Below are positions 55,606-64,000 of a stretch of DNA of 64,000 nucleotides, piece after piece. Where the stretch lies: assembly GCF_910594005.1 (NCBI RefSeq), contig NC_057832.1:102187152-102251151 (forward strand). The letters run 5' to 3'. The position numbers were made by a program, and so were the translations under genes. The notes under the pieces are model-generated. The model was not told the DNA's origin. It saw only the letters and a program-made list of their open reading frames with translations, and searched no databases. Source of the stretch: Cervus elaphus. Lineage: Eukaryota; Chordata; Mammalia; Artiodactyla; Cervidae. Numbering within the stretch: position 1 is the stretch's first letter; every line of letters starts with the position of its first letter.

Positions 55606-56957
55606 CACATGGGTTAGAACATAACTGGGGCTAAACTCGAGTTTTCTGCTATTGTCAGAGCAGGTCCACAGGATTCTCATTCACCCAGGACACATCTCTC
55701 TGAACCCATGTGTCACAGTTACATCACTGGTGAGAGACAGAGGGTAGTCTTGGTCTCCTGCGAGGCTCGACGCTGAGATTTGCAGAAAGATAAGTAGCTC
55801 ACGTTCTTTTTTTTCTCCCCCTTGTTTTCTGATAGCCTTGAGGTAGGAGCTGGACCTAATTTCTCTTTGTGGCTGGTCACCTAGATGTGGGTGGAGATGG
55901 TCCTTGGACTCCAATCTCCCCCTCTGCCTACCACACTCCACCCCAGGAACATGCCCTCATGGCCTCATCATTTTTCTTCAAGTTCAGAGTCAATATTAAG
56001 CTAATAATGGTTATGCAAAGTCTTATTTATGAAATGTATTTGATGCATTATTTAATGCATTTTGAAGATAAATTAAAAGATAAAATACATTGAATAGTGG
56101 GTGTCTGGGAAGGTATGAAAATAATTCCACTTCATAAACCTTTTTGTTAGGAAGTTGCATGTTCCTGAACCAAAATCTCTTATGTTGGATGGTATGGGTG
56201 TGAAGAGATGTGAAACAGAGTGATATTCACTTTGGTCCAGCCTCTAGGCCTTAGGAATCAAGGAGAAGTATGACGGTAGAAAGTGGTGGAGATTGCAGAT
56301 CAGTTACTGCTCTGGATTGTCACACCAAGGGGCAAGTTGGGAGGAGAAACTGGTGTGGGTGGGAAGTGAAGTGTGAGTCAGATCTGTGCATGAAGTTATG
56401 GAAGCATGGCCAATTGGCCTTGTCCTGATTGCCTTGGAAATTCAGGGCTGGTGCTTGGGTCATTGCTAAGGGCTTGCCTTTGGTCACTGCCATTCTACAG
56501 GCGGACTATGAAATCATGACATGAGATGTTTCCCAGAGTCAGAATTTAAGCCACTGTGCCTGGCTGACCCTCTCACCTTCTTTCTGAGGGTCAGGTGTGA
56601 CACACTTCATGGATTACAAGGTACGGGTCAGAAAGTCAATGGTGAAAGGAATAAAGTCACATTTTCTGCTTCCCTTCATGTTGCCCCCAAACAACCACAA
56701 AGGGCTTCCTCAGTTGAGAACAGGGAACATTCTCCTGTGTCCCAGGCTAGTCCCTAATATAGGCTCCATGCCTTAACCTACTTGTGCTTACAAATAAACA
56801 GGCAGGCATTTTGAAGAACACAGGAAAGACAAGCCTATTGCAGCCTCTTCTCTACACGGTCACCACTATCCTTGAATTCCAGTGGAGGAACATTTCTTTG
56901 GGTGAAACATCTTCTTATGATACAAATATTGTGATGGAGTGGAAGCTATCTTTGGGG
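55606..56957. other. Unclassified intronic sequence
   Basis: No repeat or exon recognised. Confidence 0.4.
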
Positions 56958-57181
56958 AAAGTGAAAATGAAAGTGTTAGTCAGTTGCTCAGTCATGTCCA
57001 ACTCTTTGCAACCCCATGGACTGTAGCCCACCAGGCTCCTCTGTCCATGGAATTCTTCAGGCAAGAATACTGGAGTAGGTAGCCATTCCCTTCTGCAGCG
57101 GATCTTCCCAACCCAGGGATCGAACCTGAGTCTCCCACATTTAAGACAGTATCTCTGTTGTCTGAGCTACCAGGGAAGCCC
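56958..57181 (-). mobile_element. Bov-tA SINE
   Basis: Flanked perfectly by ATCTTTGGGG at 56948-56957 and 57182-57191. The head has a short substitution block (CATTTAAGACAGTATCTCTG). Confidence 0.95.
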
Positions 57182-57191
57182 ATCTTTGGGG

Positions 57192-58645
57192 GGCATGGGG
57201 TAAAGAGAAAGGCCCTGGCCTGAAAGGGGTACAGGAGATGAGTCTGGTCCCATCGGCCAAGTCTCCCAATTGCTTAGGGTACCGTCAGCAACATGGCGGG
57301 TTTAGGTGTTCCTTCAGGTCCAGGTCATAATATAATTATGTAGCTTACATAAATAGACTTTCTTAGCAGTTTTTTCATGATGGGAGAGAATGATTCCCAG
57401 GGAAAGGTTAACAAGGGGACAATGTAAACCTGGATGACTCATAATGAAGAATGGGGGGCAGTTCTGAGGAACTAAAGAGAAATCTCATTTCACATTACAG
57501 TTGTCATGGTTTTGATTGGGGCTGGTTCTGGAATTTCTACCCAAAGTCTATGTCATTTTCAAAAATCTGAATTTCTCTATTATTACAAAAAACAAACCCT
57601 GAGGGTTTATGTTTTGCTCTGATGTAAGACTTAAAACCAAGAGAAGTACTCTGAAGGTCGAGTTCTTTCTCCTCACAGACCCTTTCCTTTGGTCGCCTTT
57701 GGTCAGCCTCACACCAGTGCCCACCACCAGGGGTCGCTGGCTCCCTTCTGCTCCTTGGTGACTTCCTGCTTTTGCTACTATCAGCCGGAAGGGGAAAGAG
57801 GCAATGGAGGGAGGAGTGGGAAGGGTGCCGAGGGCCAGGAAACTTAAGGAAGGGAGAAGGAAACCACCCAGGCGTTACTCTTGGGGACCCAAGGCAGGCC
57901 CCAACGACCAGCCCAACCTCAAAAGACCCCAGGGCCTGAATCAGAAGCCCCCTACAGCCGGGGTCTGTAGACTGGAGTCCATTGACTGGACTTCTGGCCA
58001 CGACCCCTTGGTAAGTTTTATTTCCCATCCCTGGAGGTAGACCAGGAAAAAGCAGGACAGAAACACTTCTTTGTTCCTTTCTAGCCAGCAGGACTCTGCC
58101 TACATCAGCTTGATGTGTTGCTCCAGGGAAAGAGAGACCCAAAAAAACCCCAGCAACAAGATGATCTCCAGCACTTCATTTCCTTCTAGGTTTCTAAGCA
58201 GGTACTTATTTCCTGGGCAGTTATTATTATTACAGATACCACATAAACAAAAGTGTCAGATAATTAAGAATAATCTTATCTCCCCCTACCTTAAGCATTT
58301 TCTTTACCCAGTGGGAAACAAACTCCTCCTCCATAGCTTCCCCTCCCGACTTTTTCACTCGGCACCTAAGATGAGCAGGTTGGAGGATCTGGGAGCAAGT
58401 GGGAGCAAGGGAGATATTTCTGTGACTGATGCTCGGGAAACAGGATTTCTGGGCTCTCTCGCTGGCCTGCTGTGTGCAACCTGTAGGAGTCTCTAGTTCA
58501 AGTTCACTGTGAAACATCTCCACATGGAGGACTCACAAGGAATCTTGCAAGGGAGTCAAAGAGAATCTGGCAGGGTCTCCACCCTCAATAATGTCTTGTC
58601 TACAACAGCTAAGATGCCAAACAGAATTTAGGAAGCAGTTTCACA
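57192..58645. other. Unclassified intronic sequence
   Basis: A 201-codon frame on the minus strand (57537-58142) is colinear with the plexin transcript but has no plexin-like sequence or recognised domain. The segment at 58170-58300 (GGGCAGTTATTATTATTACA, CAGATAATTAAGAATAATC) looks unique and might be conserved. Confidence 0.4.
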
Positions 58646-58649
58646 TCTC

Positions 58650-58715
58650 TTTTCTGATTTAATTCATACCACACATAGTAGGTACACAAGAAACACTGGT
58701 TGACTTCATAAATGA
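58650..58715 (+). repeat. L2 3' end trace
   Basis: CCACACATAGTAGGTACACA followed by AAACACTGGTTGAC. Confidence 0.4.
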
Positions 58716-58719
58716 GCTA

Positions 58720-60354
58720 TAATTCTGATGAGATTAGGAGAGCATTATCTTTAGTCACATGTCATGTGTAAATAAACATGCTCAGAGAGGACATGCCTGG
58801 AGTTAGGCACAGCTAACAAGCAGTAGTGTCATAATTTTCTACCAGGTCTTCAACCAACATGTCCTACCTCCCACACTAAGCTCCTCCTGGGGGAAGTGCA
58901 TGCAGATAACTTGCACTTAAAAAAGAAAACTTTATTTCAACCTTTATCCAAAAATTGTAAAAAAAAAAAAATGTTAAAAGTGTGCGGTGCTGAACTTCAG
59001 ATGCTGACTTCTGACCGCATAGGCAGGTAGGGAGAGAAGGTCAGAATAGAAGTTTAGAGTCCTTCCCACTCCTGGAGAAAAGGGAAGCTCAGAGTGTGGT
59101 ATAGGATTATAACACCAGGGCCCAATGGAGATCCCCTTTCTCCTAGCATCAGACCAGGATGCCACCCACACCACCCCACCCTTCGAAGGAAAGGAAGGGA
59201 TGGTTATTCGGAGAAGGTTCTTCACAAAAGAGTGACAATTGGGACTGACTTTTAAAGGAGGAATGGGATCCCAATGGCCGAAACTGCAAGGAAGATGGAT
59301 CCTGGGACTGCCTGGCATGAGGGGTGGGTGTGAGTGTCACGTGTGTGCAGTGGAGAGGGGCCAGCAACGGCCAGGCCATGTGACTGCAGAGGGACACAGA
59401 GGGAGGTTGGATGCAGGTACAAAAGACTCCTGAACGCCCTTCAAAGCGCTAGCCTTTCATCTGTAGGCAAAGGGAAGCATTGCATGTTGTAGAGGTGGGA
59501 ACTGATAGACTGACTTGTGTGAAATGAAGATAGTAATCTTTCCTCCACTATCCCAGCTTGGAGACCCTTCCTGGAAGAGGCACACTTTCATTCCTTTAGC
59601 AAAGCTGAGAATCTGCTATTGTCTAAAACAACTAAATACCGAATTTTTCCCCACTGCCACGAGGCTGCGGACTTTGTACTGGGAGTGGGTTGTATTGAAT
59701 CAGCCACATCCTCCCAGTTCTCCCTGTGGCCAGGTCTAGTGTTCAAGTTAAGGGGATAACGCATTTCTCTGCACCAAGCTCTCTAACTGGGGTTATGGAA
59801 AACCCTGATATTCTTAATATAAATGGAATCAGCCCATCTAGACTCACGGAAAGTGAGACTCAGTCACAGCACTGTAGCACTTTCCTGATGGGACAGAGAT
59901 CCTGACTCTCCCAGGCCTCCAGGCCATGATTTTAAAAACAGCTTTCACTTGTCCATCAGCAGTTACTCAACTAACAATAGTTTCATGTTCAAACGTTGCA
60001 GAGGGATTCTGTGATCATTATTTCAGTGCGTCCCACACCAGTGTAGTAAGCCAGGTTGGCAAAGTGTACTCAGGCCCCAGCCCTCCAGCCTAGGAGGAAT
60101 GAATAGACAGGAGCTCCATGGTACCCATGTTCACATCACCACTATAATTCCATCAGGTCTCTTCACTCCTGAGCCTGCTGCCCTCACCAAGTGGCCTTGA
60201 TGTTCACTTCCTTTTAACAGTTCTGTAAGTAAGGGATGGAGGTGTGACCAGGAAAATCCACTGCTTAGCCACCTACCTCCCCAGTTCCATCAATGCAGGG
60301 TGAGATGAGTAAATAGGGTGCTATGAAACTGCCTTTTGCCTTAGTTATCTCATT
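58720..60354. other. Unclassified intronic sequence
   Basis: About 1.6 kb with no recognised transposon. An A-run lies at 58960-58971. Short frames at 58974-59433 overlap antisense. Confidence 0.4.
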
Positions 60355-60680
60355 TTATTGTGCTGTGTTATATTGTGTTGCACTGGGTTGGGCTGTGTTG
60401 GGTTGGGTTATATTGTGTTATGTTGTGTTAGAATGGTTATGTTGGATTGCATTGCTTGTATTGCGTTGTGTTGTGTTGCACTGGATTGGATTGTGTTGGG
60501 TTGGGTTGCGTTACGTTGGATTGGGTTGCTTGTATTGTGTTGTGCTGTATTGTATTGGGTTGGGTTACACTGTGTTGTGCTATGTTGGAGTGAATTGGTT
60601 GCATTGTGCTTGTTGGATTGGATTGTGTTGTGTTGTGCTGTATTGCGCTGCGTTTTGTTAGACTGGACTGGATTTACTGG
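60355..60680 (+). repeat. Degenerate pentanucleotide satellite (TTGNN)n
   Basis: About 325 bases made almost only of 5-bp words such as TTGTG, TTGGG, TTGGA, TTGCA and TTGTA. Because the period is not a multiple of three and the plus-strand words avoid stops, overlapping frames of 109-144 codons exist on both strands; these are artefacts. A larger repeat of about 74 bases is visible: GTTGGATTGCATTGCTTGTA at 60441 and GTTGGATTGGGTTGCTTGTA at 60515. Confidence 0.9.
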
Positions 60681-60770
60681 TCTGTGATTCAGTGTAACAA
60701 AGTTTGCCCTGGTGCTCACACTCCATGGCAAGCGCTGGCATTTTGTTGGCCCTTGCCAAGTCAGAGTGGT

Positions 60771-60957
60771 TTCTTTTTTTTTTTTTTTAAGATTTTTTTT
60801 TTTTGATGCAGACCATTTAAAAGGTCTTATTGAATTTGCCATAGCATTGTTACCATCCTATGTTTTGGTTTCTGGCTGCGAGGCATGACCAGGGATCAAA
60901 CCCACACCCCCTGCATTAGAAGGCGAAGTCTTAACCAGTGATCCACCAGCAAAGTCC
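60771..60957 (-). mobile_element. CHR-type tRNA SINE with long tail
   Basis: The reversed poly(A) appears as T-runs at 60774-60788 and 60793-60804, then TTTAAAAGGTCTTATTGAAT, GTTTTGGTTTCTGGCTGCGA and the head (CTGCATTAGAAGGCGAAGTC). Confidence 0.85.
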
Positions 60958-61570
60958 CACCACAGCGGTTTCACAATTTTTAGGGTCCAAGTTGCATGCA
61001 CAGCAGGAGCGACCTGAGAGCCACAAGCCAAGATCAGCCCTCACTGTCTGGGCTCTGACTCCAGGGGCTCCCAGCCTGTTCCCTCCTCAGCGGGCTCAGC
61101 TTGCAGACAGCCAGGCAGCTACCCTTCAGAAAGGGGTAGGGAAGGGAGCCAGGAGCAGGGGTGAGGACCAGAGAGAGCCAGGCTGAGAGGAGGCGGGAGG
61201 GGCAGAGAGTGCAGCCGGAGAGCATTCTCATTCTGGAGAAGCAGGACTCCGCGGCTCCTGGCAACGGCTGGAGTCTGGTGATCTGTTTCCCCTGAAGACC
61301 TGAAGTAACCCGGTCCGCGAGACTCAGAGTGGTTCTGACGTAGGTCATGGCCCCAAGACAAGGCAAGGTCAGAAGTTCATCCCCAGAGAAAAATGGGCAC
61401 GCAGGTGGACAGACAGGCGGGCAGGTGGGCAGAGGTCAGCCCTCCTCTGAGTGACTCCGGGGGTTCTAGAGCCCTCCTAGTCATTGAGGGGACAGCCACT
61501 CACTTTCCTGCTCTTCTGAGCCTGGAGAAGGTCAGGCTCTGGCCGGGTTCTGAAGGCAGATTGTGTGGGC
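60958..61570. other. Unclassified GC-rich intron
   Basis: GC-rich with purine-rich GGAGGCGGGAGG at 61189; no exon recognised. Confidence 0.4.
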
Positions 61571-61778
61571 TGGTGGTTTAGTCGCTAAGTCGTGTCTGAC
61601 TCTTGAGACCCCATGGACTGTAGCCCGCCATTCTCCTCTGTCCATGGGATTCTCCAGGCAAGAACAATGGAGTGGGTTGCCATTTCCTTCTCCAGGGTAT
61701 CTTCCTGACCCAGGGATTGAACCCATGTCTCCTGCATTGCTGGAGGATTCTTTACCACTGAGCCACCTGGGAAACCCC
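61571..61778 (-). mobile_element. Bov-tA SINE
   Basis: A minus copy with a deletion in the TCTTTGCGACC block (CTCTTGAGACC). Confidence 0.93.
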
Positions 61779-62290
61779 CTACTAAGACAGGGGATACAGT
61801 TATTCAAGCCACAAAAGAGGAAACTGAGGCAGAAAAGACCTTGATACTGGCCAGCAGCCAGAGCCTCGGGGGAGGATGAGTTGTCAGCCTGTGCTCACTT
61901 GCTCTGGATCCCAGGGTGCCTGTCTGAGGCATGGTTGGTCCATGCTCACCGCCTCTGGGCTCACACTCTCCCTCTCTGCCTTGTCCTGCCCTTCCCGGGA
62001 GCCTCTCCCTTCCCCACCCCTGCAGACTTCACGTCCACAGCTCTCACTGACATCTTTACCTCCCGTGTTCTGGAAAACAGGGAAGAAGGAGGAAGAGGAA
62101 GTCTTTTCAGAGCCTCAGGTTACCATCATGCTCTTTCTTTCCTTTTTCCCACTTTTCCCCCTCCAATCTCATCCATCCCTGAACAGAGAAATTGAATGCA
62201 TCTGTACTTGTGACAACAGGTGAACCGGCAGCTGCTGCTGAGGGCCACCGGGGGCCAGAGGGGCGCTGGTTCGGGTGTGCTTGTGTGCAG
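61779..62290. other. Unclassified intronic sequence
   Basis: A short MIR-like AAGAGGAAACTGAGGCAG at 61814-61831; otherwise C/T-rich and unclassified. Confidence 0.4.

Positions 62291-62291
<1 letters not shown>

Positions 62292-62323
<32 letters not shown>
62292..62323. repeat. (TG)n microsatellite
   Basis: About 16 perfect TG units. Confidence 0.95.
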
Positions 62324-62327
<4 letters not shown>

Positions 62328-62628
62328 GTCTGTTTTCTGAAGCTGGTCTTTCACCAGGTTGAACCCGGCATTGCATTCGGCACCTCCTCATATAGCCAGT
62401 AGGTGGCAGAGCTGCAACAGGCCGGTGATTCCAGTCCGGTGGCGCCTGGCCCCGCAACACTGGTCAGAACTGGTCCAGCTGTAGGGGGACGGTGTGTCCA
62501 CAGACACCCCCGGGTGGCCTACACAGAGGTCCTGGGCAAGATGATTTGAGGGACAGCGAACCTACAACGCTTCCGAAACCCCTTCCCCTCCTCGCTTCCA
62601 TCCCTCCACACTTGCCCCGCTTTGCGTG
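62324..62628. other. Unclassified intronic sequence
   Basis: GC-rich, no exon recognised. Confidence 0.4.
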
Positions 62629-62816
62629 GGCCTGTGCTCAGTCGTGTCTGACTCTGCGACCCCGTGGACTGTAACCCGCCAGGCTCCTCTGTCCATGGGA
62701 TTCTCCAGGCAAGAATACTGGAGCGGGTTGCCATTTCCTACTCCAGGGGATCTTCCCCACCCAGGGACTGAACTCGTGTCTCTTGTATTGCAGGCAGATT
62801 CTTTACCCACTGAGCC
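62629..62816 (-). mobile_element. Bov-tA SINE, head incomplete
   Basis: The copy ends at CCCACTGAGCCCTTAAC, so the outermost head bases (the GGGCTTCCC part) are replaced by flanking sequence. Confidence 0.92.
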
Positions 62817-63127
62817 CTTAACTTTATCTCATAGGGGAGAGCCTATTAACATTTACAAAGCATCTGTTGGGATGCTTTTCAGATTTTGTGGGAGTCTGTG
62901 AAAATGCAGCTTCCCCTATATACTTGGATTCTCACTCAGCATGACTGAAGTGGAGCCCAGGAACCTGCACTTCGAGTAAGCGCCCCTGGTGATGTCCATA
63001 CAGTGACCAGCGAGCCCCAAACTGGGACACCCCCGTATCATGATGAGGGCTTCAAGATCTGTTCTTAAGCCTCATGCAATTTTTCACTCTCTCCACCTGT
63101 TTCTTATTCTTCAAATATATTAAATAT
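62817..63127. other. Unclassified intronic sequence
   Basis: No recognised repeat or exon. Confidence 0.4.
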
Positions 63128-63347
63128 GTACGTGCATACTAAGTCAGTTAGGTCTGACTCTTTGTGACCCTATGGACCCTAGCCCGCCAGGCCCCTCTAT
63201 CTGTGGGATTTTCCAGGCAAGAATACCAGAGTGGGTTGCCATGCCCTCCTCCAGGGGATCTTCCCGACCCACAGATGGAACCTGCATCTCTACTGTCCCC
63301 TGCATTGGCACGTGGGTTCTTTACCACTAGCACCACCTGGGAAGCCC
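63128..63347 (-). mobile_element. Bov-tA SINE
   Basis: A full minus copy. The flanks ATATTAAATAT (about 63116-63126) and ATATTAATATA (63349-63359) are probably a diverged target duplication. Confidence 0.92.
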
Positions 63348-63880
63348 ATATTAATATATCAAATATATTGCCACTGCCCTTCTCCACCAATGAAGTTTAA
63401 GTTCCACATCCATAAGAGACCACCTTCTTTTTCTTTAGGCTCATTTCCCAGTGCTCTAAGGTCCCTGGACTTCTGGCTCCTTGAGATGGTTTTATCAGAC
63501 TGCCTAGCTCTCATCCCAGCCTTTCTTTCACTTGTGTCTAATGTTCTGAAAGGCCTAGCACCATCCCCAGCCTTGACTGTCAGGGACTTGACTGGAATTT
63601 GCAGAACCGAGGTCACTGTCCATCCCTCTCCCCTTCTCCCATTCTCCGTCCCCCCAGCTGCCCCAGCCACCCAACTGGATTGCCCTGGATTGCCCACCCC
63701 CTTGGTGTCCTCTGAGCAGGGCTCCTGGTCTAGCAACTTGAAGCTGACCCATGGATGTGCTTGGGGAACAGGGCATCTCCTCAAAGTCAGGAGACATAAG
63801 ACGCCACTTCACCCTACCCCACCAAAGTAATCATGCTGGTGCTCCTAAAGCAAACAGTACCATCAAACTCTGCAGACCCC
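63348..63880. other. Unclassified intronic sequence
   Basis: C/T-rich with overlapping antisense frames (63359-63830); no product recognised. Confidence 0.4.
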
Positions 63881-63883
63881 AGG

Positions 63884-64000
63884 GGCTGGTTTGCTAGGGC
63901 TGCCATAACAAATGACCACAAACTGGGTCACTGAAAGTGACAAACTTCTGCTTTCATAGTTCTGGAGGTTAGAAGTCTGAGATCCAGGTGTTGGCAGGGC
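63884..64000. repeat. Old dispersed mammalian repeat, cut by the window edge
   Basis: TTTGCTAGGGCTGCCATAAC, AATGACCACAAACTGGGTCA and CATAGTTCTGGAGGTTAGAA are segments of a very common mammalian interspersed repeat whose family name I will not guess. It continues beyond the window. Confidence 0.6.

Larger units (their letters stand above)
38909..64000 (-). other. PLXNA4: Intron upstream of the plexin exon (partial)
   Basis: At least 25 kb of intron precedes the exon in the transcript. The expected preceding exon would end near a GTKSGKLKK-like coding segment; I searched the minus strand by eye for its reverse complement and did not find it. The interval holds repeats and unique sequence listed separately, and no recognised second gene on either strand. 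Confidence 0.75.

Noticed and set aside
60355..60680. Interstitial telomere repeat
   Set aside because: The words are TTGGG, TTGTG and similar with a 5-bp period; the TTAGGG hexamer is absent.
60323..60842. Overlapping Cys/Leu/Val-rich and Asn/Thr-rich proteins of 109-144 residues on both strands
   Set aside because: They are frame readings of a 5-bp satellite. Repetitive composition, presence in three frames and lack of any start context rule out genes.
6802..63347. tRNA genes suggested by GGTTCGATCC boxes
   Set aside because: These boxes belong to the tRNA-Glu-derived heads of Bov-tA and CHR SINEs; none folds into a complete cloverleaf with a proper acceptor stem by inspection.
6802..63347. 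CRISPR-like array from recurring repeats
   Set aside because: The repeats are dispersed SINEs of about 200 bp in both orientations at irregular spacing in a mammalian genome.
38909..64000. The preceding plexin exon (GTKSGKLKK-like end)
   Set aside because: No matching segment with a donor was seen on the minus strand in this interval.
1..64000. Endogenous retrovirus
   Set aside because: No paired LTRs, primer-binding site or gag-pol-env-like frames were seen; the only reverse-transcriptase motifs belong to BovB and L1.

Overview
The window is nuclear DNA from a ruminant (Bovidae or a close relative). The evidence is the dense load of Bov-tA and Bov-A2 SINEs, five BovB (RTE-type) LINE fragments, CHR-type tRNA-Glu SINEs and artiodactyl L1 3' ends. 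Older mammalian MIR, L2, L1M and hAT remnants lie between them. I cannot separate cattle from sheep, goat or another pecoran by reading alone.

The only protein-coding exon I can support is on the minus strand at 38777-38908. It is 132 nt (44 codons) with a consensus acceptor and a consensus donor, and it encodes the last part of the Sema domain of a class A plexin. From memory of the family the best match is PLXNA4, a transmembrane semaphorin co-receptor used in axon guidance. The window is therefore read as two pieces of very long PLXNA4 introns flanking one exon. Because the gene runs right to left, 38909-64000 is the intron upstream of the exon in the transcript and 1-38776 is the intron downstream. 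I looked for the neighbouring plexin exons (the GTKSGKLKK-type segment before it and the PSI-domain segment after it) and did not see them.

Layout. 1-5900: mostly unique intron, with an old L1 3' end (1688-2361), MIRs and a conserved-looking AT-rich block (about 3400-3945). 5900-12030: BovB and Bov-tA cluster, with a TA microsatellite and a conserved-looking ATTA-rich block near 10500. 12030-14900: quiet, with two short tandem duplications. 14900-25950: LINE-rich stretch containing the longest BovB piece, which keeps the reverse-transcriptase YADD motif but carries a premature stop. 25950-38700: AT-rich then GC-richer intron, with an inverted-and-truncated L1, two CHR SINEs, a G-quadruplex motif and several MIRs. 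38777-38908: the plexin exon. 38909-42900: unique intron. 42900-46310: L1 and SINE cluster. 46310-54220: unique blocks with conserved-looking segments and a SINE nested inside a SINE. 54220-57200: chimeric SINE and L1. 57200-64000: mainly unique, with an unusual 5-bp satellite (60355-60680) and three minus-strand Bov-tA copies.

No operon-like, viral, CRISPR or defence system is present. The interest lies in the plexin exon and its possible truncated product, candidate intronic regulatory blocks, and a few well-resolved retrotransposition events: twin priming, a chimeric SINE, a nested SINE and a CpG-decay nonsense mutation in BovB.
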